From Marthasterias glacialis (taxonomy: Eukaryota > Echinodermata > Asteroidea > Forcipulatida > Asteriidae), in NCBI GenBank assembly GCA_911728455.2, contig OU452229.1:2485001-2549000 (forward strand): a stretch of DNA of 64,000 nt, given 5' to 3'. Below, one piece after another: positions 24,935 to 37,100 of this stretch. How positions within the stretch are numbered: the stretch's first letter is position 1; the number at the start of each line of letters is the position of its first letter. The translations under genes and the position numbers were made by a program. A model generated the notes under the pieces. The model did no database searches. It was not told where the DNA came from and worked only from the letters and a program-made list of their open reading frames with translations.

Positions 24935-25034
24935 CGACCCACTGTGTCCGACGACCGATTATACCCGACCCATAGTGTCCGACGGACACGATGGGTCGAA
25001 CGTAATGGTTCGTCGGACACAGTGGGTCGGACCT
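24935..25034. repeat. Short palindrome of CCGACCCA / TGGGTCGG motifs
   Basis: Imperfect palindrome centred on GTGTCCGACGGACAC (about 24975-24989), with TGTCCGAC, CCCGACCCAT and their complements repeated on each side. Probably the core of a small DNA element; single copy here. Confidence 0.6.
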
Positions 25035-25706
25035 AATGGCCCATGTAGGACATTATTATTAGTGCGTGTATGTCTGTTAGCCTATTTGAGATATGGCAGA
25101 CACTGTATAAGAGTGTATACACTGTATGGTTTGGGTGTATACAGACAGATTTACCGGTACCCAATCCAAATAGTGCGCCGGTAATGTGCCCACTATATCT
25201 CAAAGGGTCCATTGGTCTTTTGTATGACTTATACAAGCATTTCAGGATCCCGTTCCATGCTAGCTCGCCTGGGTTTAGTAACCGCTCTGTTCATATTTCG
25301 ATGTAGCCGTGAAAGGTTGCGATCGCCTGTACTTTTTAGATAAACCTAAATATTACGTCATTAATGAAGAGGTATGCGTTTAATAATAATAATATAATAT
25401 AAAGAATTTGTCGTGTCTGTAAATACTTTGTTTCAAACGAGAACATACAAAGCAATAACCTTTTAGCACTATATCTTAATCACAGTACTTATGCTACTTC
25501 ATTGTACTGTTAAACTAGCATATTTGATATTCGAGTTATTTAAACACAAAACACGGCTATAAAGAGAATGTGTATTTATGTAGCATAGTAACATTATAAT
25601 TCAGGCACACCGTTGGTGTTCCGTGGAAAACATTGGGCATGCCCAGACAGCCCTCATTGGTAGCGTGTAATTCGTTCATATCTTGCCATTTTTACACCAG
25701 TTGCTC

Positions 25707-25979
25707 AATAGACCCATCCATTAAGCCACACCCCCTAAACACATTGACCAATCACAGCGTTGGCTGCATCATCACTGTACACGTGGGCAGCACAATGTGC
25801 GTCTCTTCAATGCCACACTGCACGACATGAACGCGTGCTCTGTAAGTGCACGCACGCATGTTTACATTTTTCCAATAGCTTTTTTTATCGTGTCGGAATT
25901 TTATCGGACTTTCGGCGGCATAGCCAAGGCTGTGATTGGTCAACACGTCAGGGGGCGGGGTTTAATGGATCGGTCTATT
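25707..25979. mobile_element. MITE family 1, short subfamily
   Basis: Ends GACCCATCCATTAAGCCACA / GGGGCGGGGTTTAATGGATCGGTC. The interior is collinear with 19557-19832 (CACGTGGGCAGCACAATGTG, ACTTTCGGCGGCATAGCC). Confidence 0.88.
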
Positions 25980-26226
25980 ATTTACACTGAACAAAATACC
26001 TCAGTGAGCTGTAACTTCCATGTCAAATTTGGCGCACTCTTTAAAATTGCATACCATTTAATTTACGTTGTCCGTTGCTTTGCTGCTCGACAAAACGCCC
26101 CCAGCAATAAACACTGTTTTGCTGAACAAGAAATCATCAAGTTCGGTTAACGTGATGGTGCTCACATCTCAAAAAAGAAATCATTTGGTGACTGGTATAG
26201 TTTGTTAAAGGAAGGGTTACACACAC

Positions 26227-26486
26227 CCTCTAAAAACGCCAGGGTCAGAATTGACCCAGATTCTGGATCCCGGGGGGGGGGGGGGGGGGCTGACCCATTT
26301 CTGGGTAAGGCTGACCCGGAAAGTGATTACAAATTTGGAATTGAGCTTGGATTCAGGATTAGTTTGACCCATTTCTGGGTAATCTTGACACGGCCTATTT
26401 TGGGTCATAGTACTGACCCAAGAATGGGTCAGGCCCCGCAGGACCAAAAATCCGGGTCTGTTTTGACCTGGGAGCTTTCAAAGTGC
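26227..26486. mobile_element. MITE family 4 with G tract
   Basis: Starts CCCTCTAAAAACGCCAGGG and ends GGGAGCTTTCAAAGTGC. Contains CTGACCCATTTCTGGGT units and a ~19-base G run (26271-26289). Collinear with 17035-17240. Confidence 0.78.
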
Positions 26487-28043
26487 AGATATTCAGTTGT
26501 TTAAATTTTTCGTTTAAAATTATGACCATAAGTGCACGTAGTTCTGACTGTTACGGAATTGTACTTTCGGTTGAAAAAGGAGAAAAACGAGAAAAAAACA
26601 AAACCGATCAATCCACTCCAGCCACTTGCCCCTGATTGTTCCCTAGCACCAAGTCACCCGCGGCTACTGGCTGTCACGCTCGCCATTTAGGGGTTCAACT
26701 TGCGTTTCTGCATGTTAAGCATATGGTAAGCGTTGACCCAATGTAGGACTCTCAGCCCCTGTGAAGGGCGGTTGTGGTATAAGCGTTAAAACGCAGTGTC
26801 GCCTAAAACTGCGCACTACAATGTACGGAACGTTCAGGCATTGAGTCCCAAAATGGCGCATCCTAGATGAATGTGATGGTGACGTCCGGTAGATTTGGGT
26901 CAACAGAAAAACGTGATATTTTACTGAGCCTGGCTCTCAATCGGTTAACACGAGCTTCTCGTACTATCTCTAGTTGCTTTCTTTTGACTCTTTGGTTTAA
27001 AGTCATCACACAACTTTGGTATAAATTATTGCTAAATTTGCTTGATATCAACCAGTATTTTCTGATAATTCGGATAATGCCAACGCTTTTACCGTTTCAA
27101 AAGAATTCTGATTTTCGAAAAAAAAAATCCAACATCATAACATTAATTTTCGCGGGTGAATTGAGAATGAACCGCTGAAACAATTTTTTTTTAATGAAAG
27201 TGGGCGGGTATTGATGTAGAGGTTAGTTTATAGTAGCTAGCAGTTATGCTTTGTCAGTATACTCATTATCTTACCAGAACAATTAAGTATCAATAGCTAC
27301 CGCGTTGAGTGCAATTGTAAAATACATAGAAATAAAGTTTGCATTTTGATTATTTATGAAATATGATCATTGATGAAGTATGATCATTTTATGTTTATTC
27401 TTTTCAGGATATTAATATATTGGCTTATGTACAGCATGCATGAATTGACCTTTCTATAGACATAATTATATTTGCTTTAATACTGGGATTTCGAATGTAT
27501 GATTGATTTTGAATGTTATGTTTTTACTATTGTTATTGTACTATTATTTTCATTTGTTTTATCCATGGTACTTAAGTCACTTAACAGTATTATTACTATT
27601 GTAGCATAACTAATTCTTCATAATGATGAAGGGAATAAAGTCAAGATAAGATTTGATTGATTCCATATGAAAACAGGGTAACAACAATTCACCAAATCTG
27701 ATAATAAACAAACACAAGGGCGGGATAATTTCAGAAATCGTTTAAGCTTCACAAGTTGTTTCAGCGTATCTCTTTGTTTTATGGACGGAAAACGCCTGAG
27801 ATTATGATAATTATCTCATACATTATTCATGATCGCGAGCCGAATTCTGGTCCATTCACCTTCATGTGCCAGAGATGCTATTGTTGGTTTTTGCCTATAG
27901 ACTTGCTTTCAGGGCTGAGATCGCGCCTAACTCTGACCCCAGGGAAGTTGCGTGACCCAGGGAAAAGTTATTTTTTGCAGCCATGTTGTGTACAGCTATG
28001 TACAAACTCAATAGCTGACGCAACGTCTGCTGAATTCCAGTTA

Positions 28044-28447
28044 GTCTGGTTTCCGGACCAAAAAATCTCCGACTATTCTCTGTCGATTTTAGGGTCAGGT
28101 ATCACCAAAATGTCATGTGACAAAAAAGGAAGAATTCCTCCTTTTCCGAAATGCTCCGAACTCGTCACATCCCATTATTCTTTTTTCTTTTTTCCCCCCA
28201 ACAAATTCAACACTATAATTGATTATAATATTGTAACATTTTTACAAACTGATAATCCCTGGCTTTTTGAAAGTAAACAAAGCGCGTCATCAGCGCTTCG
28301 TTTTATATCCAATGACATTGTCCACCGTTGAGGACAAGTAATGAATATGTATATGTTGCGTCATAATCTATGTTTAGCTTTGGATGATGCCTGACCTAAG
28401 ATTTTTTAACAAGAGTCGTCAGGGAATCTTTGGTCAGGGAACAAGAC
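28044..28447. mobile_element. Element family 9 (inverted partner at 32353)
   Basis: About 400 bases from TCTGGTTTCCGGACCAAAAA to AGGGAATCTTTGGTCAGGGAAC. Matches 32353-32838 in reverse complement (CATGTGACAAAAAAGGA, CACATCCCATTAT, TTTAGCTTTGGATGATGCC). The 191-codon open frame crossing it has no protein meaning. Confidence 0.75.
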
Positions 28448-28459
28448 TAATATCAACGA

Positions 28460-28865
28460 TGTTGAATTATTCTGGCATTCGTGGAAAACCAAGATTTGAA
28501 GTATTGCTGACGTGAATATTTCCCAAAAACAGTTCTGCACTAAAACATAACATGCCTTGGACGAATAGTAAAATCTGACGCTTGATGAGGAAACGCAGTA
28601 CATTGTTTAAGCGCACAATGAAAACAAAAAGTCTCGGGCATTGGGGGATCTCCCGTGATCTGAGGCGCGAGGTAATCAAATCACAAAGGCCATTCAGAGT
28701 ACGTAACATGCACAGGTTGTTGACATAACGCATAACCTTAAAAACTCTTGGAACTATGTCAAAACTCATAAAAACGAAGAGGGTTGAATGTTTAAAAAGC
28801 AGTGTTATAACAGATGACAAAGAGAAAGTGTGTGTTCTGACCGAGCAATTCAATTCTGTCTTCAG
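28460..28865 (+). pseudogene. Non-LTR retrotransposon relic, endonuclease-RT linker
   Basis: A broken plus-strand frame reads MPWTNSKI.RLMRKRSTLFKR, then LRREVIKSQ and SSVITDDKEKVCVLTEQFNSVF. This is the typical stretch of LINE ORF2 between endonuclease and reverse transcriptase (PW...I..LM.KRD.LFK; DKE.A..L...F.SVF). Several stops show it is dead. The minus-strand 128-codon frame here is its shadow. Confidence 0.72.
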
Positions 28866-29286
28866 AACAGATAGTTGTGCCGTTTTGCACGGTTGCAGAT
28901 GTGACGCTATGACTCGGCAAAAATTGATAGATGGGGAAGAGCGCCATCAAGCGGTAGGTAGGTAAAACGAAGTGTATAACGTCATAGGTAGGTGACAAGA
29001 ATAGTAGGCCTATGCAGCAAATTCGATAACGGTGTAAACAACGTTAGGAAAGATATAAATGATGATTTAAATGATAATTCTTGCATAAAATACATCTTCA
29101 AGTTATATATATATATTTGAGAAAGGGTTCAGTCAGCCGAATTTTCTTTGCTCACCCCAATTAATATAAAACGGCACTTTTCACCCTCCTACCCTAAACT
29201 GCTCCACTACACTCTTGGGTTGTCTCCTGATCCTATTATTCACTTGACATTTGGGGGCAATGGAAAAAATGACGCCATAACGAACT

Positions 29287-29362
29287 AACGTTATGCTGCC
29301 CCAGACATAGTCATTACCAAGCAGCGTACTCGAAGCTCCCTCTGTTGATGCCACTTTGGTTG
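29287..29362. repeat. Repeat family 13, CCCTCTGTTGATGCCACT
   Basis: GCTCCCTCTGTTGATGCCACT with flanking CATTACCAAGC, matching 33568-33630 (CATTTCCAAGCTGCGGACTC...CCCTCTGTTGATGCCACT). Confidence 0.55.
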
Positions 29363-29748
29363 TTATCAATTTTTGGCTAAACTGGTTCCCGATCCCGGTC
29401 CCAACATCGTTCTCTTCTGTCTGTAATAGGGACCGGTAGGTGCTACTGATAAGGTGCCCTCGATTGCGCGGGCGTAGTAATAATTTTCTATTTTTAAAGA
29501 TGACGTTGGCTATGCTCGTGACATGTGCATGTTGTTGTTTGACACTAGCACACGTGTGCATCGCGTAACCTTTAACCCGGGCATATAATAGTGAACCAAC
29601 CTTCAACATCAAAATTCAAGCTAACTTTAGAAGAACATCTTAACTATCGTAATTTCTACCTCCATGGTACCTTCTCATTCACGAACGAACTGCACGCGTG
29701 TGCTGAGCTCCGTCAGATAACAACCATACATTTTGTGCACAACCGTAT

Positions 29749-30026
29749 AATAGACCGATCCATTAAGCCCCGCCCCTTACCTGTTGACCAATTACAGCCT
29801 TCGCTATATACGCTACCGAAAGTCCAAGAAAAGTCCGACACGATAAAATCCTATTGGAAAATGTAAACATGCGTGCGCGTGCTAATAGCGTACGCGTTCA
29901 TCTTGTGCAGTGTGTTTGGCATTGAAGAGACGCCCATTGTGTGCTGCCCAAGTGTACAGTGGTGATGTAGCCAATGTTGTGATTGGTCAATGTGCTTAGG
30001 GGCGGGGCTTAATGGATCGGTCTATT
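29749..30026. mobile_element. MITE family 1, short subfamily, inverted
   Basis: Ends GACCGATCCATTAAGCCCCG / GGGGCGGGGCTTAATGGATC. The interior is in the opposite order to 19557 and 25707 (AAGTCCGACACGATAAAATCC first). The best-preserved ends in the window. Confidence 0.9.
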
Positions 30027-30769
30027 GCCCGTTTTAGAGAGTTCTAACGCTACGGTGTGTGTGTACAATCATGTATGTACTATTTGTACATGTATATACA
30101 TAGACCAACGTTCAGACGACATCATTAATTTTGAACGTTACATTTTAATTTAATAATTATAAAAAATGGTTCGGGTAGATCAGACAGGGTTTTGCTTATT
30201 ATACTTACATATGTTAATGATTTATTAGTTATGTTTTAGGGAAACAAATAGGGGTAGACCGATGCCTTTTTTCAAAATACATAATAGGGTTATAGGGTTG
30301 TGAAAAAATCAACAGACGGTTTACTCCATAGACCTTTATCACTGTGTGGCCATCTTTGTTTGGTTCCCTGTTCACAAAATGGTAATGACAATTCTTCTCA
30401 TTCTATTTAAAGGGACCATACTACTTTTTCCCTTCCAGCCTCAGTTTGGTCACATTAGGATGAATGGCAGAAAAGCAAAATGGCTGCACCATAATAAAAG
30501 TTATATTTGTAGCTTTAACTTGAATATAGATATGGTTTGTAATACAATTGGAGCTAATTATATATTCAGTCTAAAACCTTTTTTACACAATGGTTCGGGC
30601 CATGTTTTTCTGGCGTTTTGATTGGTTAATATCGTGTCCACCCATCCTCTGCGGCTGTGATCAAGAGTGGTCATGACATTACATCACTGTTGCATCCAAG
30701 GCACAGGTGACAAATTGTGATTGGTAGTGAACGGGATACGAACTGTTCTAGTAAACCACTTGATTAACG

Positions 30770-31132
30770 ATGGAGCAGGCAGCGGCTGCGTTCGGTAGTA
30801 TTTCGTACTTTCAAGCAGGAGACTATGCGATATTTGGTGTGATGATGACAGCTTCGTTAGCCATCGGGTTGTACTATGGGTTGAGCGGTGGCCGTCAGCG
30901 TACCTCGGCTGAATTCGTTTTAGCTAATCGCAGCATGACGTTCGTACCGGTCACACTCTCTCTTCTGTCAAGTTTCTTTTCCGGAGTTTCAATGCAAGGA
31001 ACACCTGCAGAAGTCTACTACCACGGCCCTATGCTTCTATGGGTTTTGGTTCCACTTGGAGTCAGTGGAGTTCTATCATTGACATTTTTCATGCCGATGT
31101 TTTACAGGCTTGGTTTGACGTCTGTTTATGAG
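30770..31132 (+). CDS. SLC5 alternative first coding exon, copy 1
   Basis: One hundred and twenty-one codons from ATG to TSVYE, two alanines longer at the N-terminus (MEQAAAAFG) than copies 2 and 3. The exon ends GAG and is followed by GCAAGT: a GC, not GT, donor. About 120 bases upstream are shared with copy 2, including CACTTGATTAAC just before the ATG. Residue choices in the variable stretch: V73, S74, E81, Y84. Confidence 0.88.
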
Positions 31133-34100
31133 GCAAGTGTATCCTTCTCTAAACGTTCGCACTGCATGGCAAAAAATAATAGAAATAAATAAATAGATAA
31201 CAATTTAAAAATGAATTTTAAATAATTAATTTTTTTCCGTTCCATTTGTATTTTTTCCCTCGCATTTTTCCCCGTCGTGTATTTATTTTAATTTTTTTTA
31301 CTGGCAGACAGGCACTGACACAAAAATTTAAAGATGCAGTTCTGCAGGGGTTATTATTGGACATACAAAAATCCGAAAGGCCTGCCCCCCCCCCTCCGCA
31401 AATATCCTAGATCCACTCCAACTGTCTATATTATTGTATTGTTATGTAAATTTGCCGTAACACATATGCACACACTTTTGTTTATGTCTTTTACAAACTT
31501 ATACACTACAGACTATAGACTGTCGGGTGGATCCAGGATATGTACGGGGGGGGGGCAGGCCCTTCGGATGTTTTGATAATAACCCCTGCAGAATTTCATC
31601 TTTTTTATATTTTGGTGCCAGTGCAGAAGAGGATCCGTGCCTGCCTGCCAGTAAAAAACTAAAAAGCAGTAAAAAAAAAATGCGACGGAAAAAAAAAAAT
31701 GCTTGATCATAATCCCAAAATATGGGAGATTTTAATTAGGCCCCTGGCTTATCCACTCTACGCGCGCACTCAAGTGCGGTAGCCTGCAAAAGAGGCATCA
31801 AATCATAGAGCAATTACTGGTCACCTCCATAAAAAATTGATCTCTATTAATACTGACTGGATAGGACATGAGCGCGTCATGCGTCAACGCCTGCGGTTTT
31901 TTTCTAGTGTGTTTGAAACAACCTTGTTCCCATGGGTATTGATCTCGCCGCGCCATTTATTTTGGTAGCGAGGCTGGCTCGATCAAAACCCCTGGAATGG
32001 AAGCGCCGAAAAACATTGGTGATTGGCTACCAAAAACTGACAGCTATGCGTGCACTTGCTTGTTAAAAACTTTCGAGCGCCCCTGGTACGCGCGTGCCAA
32101 AATAAGTTCACGCGTTGCAAAATGCAAAATATTTTTACGCGATCATAATTCAAATGATTCGTTTTTTACGCCGTCACCATACTGCATACAGTTAGTTAGA
32201 CAGGGCCCAATTTCATGGCTCTGCTTACCACAGAATCCTGCGCTTACGGCGCCCTTTAAAGCACGTGACTCTAGCAGAATTCTGCGGTAAGCAGAGCCAT
32301 GAAATTGGGCCCAGGTCCAACAAATTAAAGTGAATGAGAGGGGACCAGTTGGTCTTAGTCTGATTCCCTGACCAAAGATTCCCAGACGACTCTTGTTAAA
32401 AATCTTAGGTCAGGCATCATTCCAAAGCTATACATAGATTATGACGCAATATGTAATTATTCATTACTTGTCACCAACGATGGACGATGTCATCGGACGA
32501 TGACGGGCTTTGTTTACATTAAAAAAGCCTGGAATTATCAGTTGGTAAAAATGTTACAAAAATATTCAAATACAGTGTTGAATTTGTTTGGGGAAAAAAG
32601 AAAAAAGAAAAACGATAATGGGATGTGTCTGCAAATTATTTAAATTTTTATCAACAAAACTTTAAATGTCCGACCATCAACGATACTGTCCGAATGTTGA
32701 CGACAACGAGTTTGGAGTATTTCGGATATTTTCGGAAAAGGGGGAATTCCTCCTTTTTTGTCACGTGACATTTGGGTGTTGCCTGACCCTAAAATCGATA
32801 GAGACTAGTCAGAGATTTTTTGGTCTGGGAACCAGGCTACAGTTGCTCTATGATTAATGATGGCACTTTTGCGGGATACCATATTTGAGCGACGCGTCGA
32901 GTGGATAGGCCACAGGTAGGCCTAATTAAAATCTCTCATGTCATGGAAGATTTTCTTGTCACAACTCAAGGGGTTTTGATCGAGCCAACCTCGGTACCAA
33001 AATAAATGGCGCGGCGAGATTAATACCCCTGGGAACGAGGTTGTGTTTGAAAATACAAAATGCGGGTCGTCACACCATTCTGTACGCAACGCAAACAAAT
33101 GAAGTTTGGTGTGGATGTAAATTGTTTTCATAAGAATTTACTTATTTCTATTTCTATATTTGAAAAAAAAGTGAAATAACTTTTATTCAAATACAAAGGT
33201 TCCGATACAGGAACGGTGAAGTGTTGTGCAAATATAGGTTATGGAACCAAGACTATGGTGGCTTTAAAGGAACATCGCACATAATCATTGACGCCAATAT
33301 TGGCGTCGATGTACACGTTTTATACCCCAAGTCGCAAATATTGACGCCAATATTCACGATTTGGCCCCAAGTCGCAAATATTGACGACAATATTGACGCA
33401 AGTATTCACAACTTGACCCCATGTTGCAAATATTTAGGACAATGTTGACGCCAATACTCACGCCTTGTACCCCAAGTCGCAAATATTTAAGCCAATATAG
33501 CGAGGCAGTGGATATCGGACTCCCCATAAATTTAGACATTCAGAATTGCGCCTAGGAGTCACCAACAAGAGACATTATCATTTCCAAGCTGCGGACTCAC
33601 AGCGCCCTCTGTTGATGCCACTCTGAATGTCCACATTTTAGGGTGGTCCGAAATACATGTACATTGACTTCGAAGACCTGTGTGACGTATAGGCAAACGC
33701 TTTGACATTTTCAAAATGTTATGGCGACCATTGGTTTGTACACAGAGCGTGTTGCACGTGGGCAATTTTGTGTCAAGAAATTTCACATTTTGCAAGCACG
33801 TATGAGCAGTTTGCACAAGTGCATGTGTAAGGCTAGAGATCTGAAGAAGGTGCAGGGAGGGAAACATGTGCATCTATTAAAAAAAAAAAAAAAAGTTGGA
33901 CCTTCGTTATACGGTTTAAACGACTTCGTATTCAGAACGCTGTCCGAGTGCAACGGTGTAAAGGGTTCAATCAGAGCTATTACCAATCCTTTCTTTTACC
34001 TTTAGCTCAGCAATGTTAACTAAGTAGCCATGGAGCCTTCACTTTCGTATAAATAGTACACTGACGTCCTAGACACGAGGGCCCATTTCTGGATGGGGCG

Positions 34101-37100
34101 GAAATTTTTCAGAACTCCATACCTCAAATCTTACCCGTAGGAAGCTACTAATCTTAGTAGCTTCTTACAGGGAGTTTCGATTTATGGAGCGCTGAATGTT
34201 TTCCGCCCCGGAAACTGGCCCTCCAAGCTAGGACTCTGTATCTGTGCACAAAGTTATAGAGTCCTATAATAGGGCTAATCTATAAGTTGAAGTTCAGTCA
34301 CATACGGCCCCTCATACTGATCTGTCAATCATAGCTCTATGTAACTCTGGTAGAGTCACCGGTGGGATGTGATCAAAAAGTGGTGACGACATTACATCAG
34401 TGCTGGCTCCAAGGCACAAGTGACAAACTGTGATTTGTAGTGATTGGGATACAAACTGTTTTAGTGAATCACTTGATTAACAATGGAGCACGCAACGTTC
34501 GGTAGTATTTCGTACTTTCAAGCAGGAGACTATGCGATATTTGGTGTGATGATGACAGCTTCGTTAGCCATCGGGTTGTACTATGGGTTGAGCGGTGGCC
34601 GTCAGCGTACCTCAGCTGAGTTCGTTTTAGCTAATCGCAGCATGACGTTCGTACCGGTCACGCTCTCTCTTTTGTCAAGTTTCTTTTCGGGAATTTCGAT
34701 GCAAGGAACACCTGCGGATGTCTACTACCACGGCCCTATGGTTTTATGGATTTTGGTTCCAGTCTTGGGAAGTGGAGTTCTCTCATTGACATTTTTCATG
34801 CCGATGTTTTACAGGCTTGGCTTGACGTCTGTTTATGAGGCAAGTTTATCCTTTCCTAATACTAACGGTTCCCTGTCGTTAAAGGAACACACCGGCTTAC
34901 TGTTTACCTAATTTAGTGATGTGGAATGACAGAGAATAATTTTTAAATGGTTGCTCTTTTAAAAAAAAATCATCAAAATATCACGTAATTAACGAAAAAT
35001 GTGAAGAAAAAAAAACACGGTCAAAGGTCAGCTTATACGCTTTTCCAGCCGTATGCAACTGTCAAGTTTACGTGGCAATGTTGCGCAATGTTGTAAGTAG
35101 ACTGGTGCTCTGTTTACGTATGAATTATTACAATGACGAGGCATGAGGATCCGGACTTCGTATCCATCCAGCACAAATTCACGTGTAAATAAAAACAGAC
35201 ATAAACGGACAGTGTATTCTACGGTGGCTGATTTCAGCAATAACATGAACAAAGACACTACTTCAATACGGCGTTATAACGCCCTATTACGGCGTTATAA
35301 CGCCATATTACGGCGTTATAACGCCCTAATATTACGGCGTTATAACGCCCTAATTTTACGGCGTTATAACGCCCTTATACGGCGTTATAACGCCCTAATT
35401 TACGGCGTTATAACGCCCTAATTTTACGGCGTTATAACGCCCTTATACGGCGTTATAACGCCCTAATTTTACAGCATTTTAACGCCCTAAATTTACGGTG
35501 TTATAACGCCCTACTACGGCGCTATACTAGTTTAAGCTTAGATGCTTGGATACTAATCATTAAAAAATTAGGGCGTTATAACTCTATACAATTAGGGCGT
35601 TATAACGCCTTAAATTAGGGCGTTATAACGCCGTGAAATTAGGGCATTATAACGCCGTAATTAGGGCGTTATAATGCTGTAAAATTAGGGCGTTATAACG
35701 CCGTAGTTAGGGCGTTATATGGCCCTAATAGGGCGTTATAATGCCCTAATAGGGCGTTATAATGCCCTAATAGGGCGTTATAATGCCATATAGGGCGGCG
35801 TTATAACGCTGTAAAATGATGGCGTTATAACGCCGTACTGAAGTAGTGTCTTTAATGTTGGCGGAAATCAGCCACCGTAGTATTCTGTGTACGACGAACT
35901 GGACGAACTTACTTGCAATGGTGAACGTTTCTCCATTTATATCGCAAGTAGGCCCTATGTTGTAAAAAATTACTTGGACGAATGCCAGTTGGGTCCAGGA
36001 CTGATCTGTGTTGTCAGGTCGTGTTCAAATGTAGAAAGGGAGAGAATAAGCTTGGCATAATGTGGACATCACAGACATGATGGACCATAAATATTGTCAA
36101 AATGTGAGTCTTCATGAATTAAAATATACGTAGGCATATTCACAATACAGTTCTATGACACAAGCCTGTCCATCAAAATTATGGCAAAGACCACATCCTT
36201 CATGTTCTCATCGTGACCAGCCTGCTGCAGTCTAAAAACTAATGGTAGTGTCCCTAATCTTGGACCATCTTTTCCTATTGGCCTGGCCAATAACAGTCAT
36301 GTGCCAAGCGAGCCTCCCGCTTTCGCTGCAAACGGATTGCCAATCTTGGCAGCTTTAGCGAAGGCATTCTCCCATTTTTTGGGCGATGACTTCACTGGCC
36401 GGCCTCGGCCACCGCCACTGGTTTTTTGTTGTGGCGATTGGTGGGAGTGGACATTATACAGCTATCATAGAAGTAGATAGATCAGCTGTATGGGATAAAC
36501 ATTCCCGATCCCCGTCGTCGTCTCGCGTGTGCGTAGCGCAGGCAACACGTTACAATAGTTAGGGATAATAGCTAGGGGTACAGACTAAAAACCTCGTAAA
36601 AACCGTAATTGTTGGTCTGGCTCCTTACCCCTCTGACAAACTCCCACGCTTACGGCTAGACCGACCAGCAAGCTGGGGAGTTCATGCCCCGGGGTTTGTC
36701 TCTCTGGTTCCACGAGACACGGCACCGGCTGTACGGGATATGCCCCAAGGTTTCATTCCACTAGCTCCCACGCTGGTGCGCCGTAAGACACGCCTCGGTT
36801 GCACGGACTCTCTGAATACGAATATACGTTCAATTTTTCATCATTATTTACAAATTGTATCAATAATGTCTTTTTTGTCAAATACTCATGAATAATTGTA
36901 AAAAAAAAAGATTTAAAATTGGTTCAGTAATTTACTTTTATACGGCTGGAAGTAAAACTATAACTCCGAAGATCACGTGATTTATCCAAACCACTTTTTT
37001 GGTTCGGATAAATCGGTTTTTGAAAAACGCTCGAAAACGGCAAAATTTGATGGTTTCTTTTAGGAACCATTCTTTTCCCATTCCTGAAAGACCTTTGAAG

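Noticed and set aside
27756..28331. 191-codon plus-strand open frame
   Set aside because: Its second half is the non-coding family 9 element, repeated inverted at 32353 without the frame.
28467..28853. 128-codon minus-strand open frame
   Set aside because: It is antisense to a recognisable LINE ORF2 relic on the plus strand.
33592..33612. Single CTCF-like site (also near 63766)
   Set aside because: Only a partial match to the core and common by chance in a window this size; kept only as remarks.
35220..35879. CRISPR-like array
   Set aside because: Repeats are self-complementary, spacers are part of the unit, and the two halves are inverted copies with a target duplication; it is a eukaryotic foldback element.
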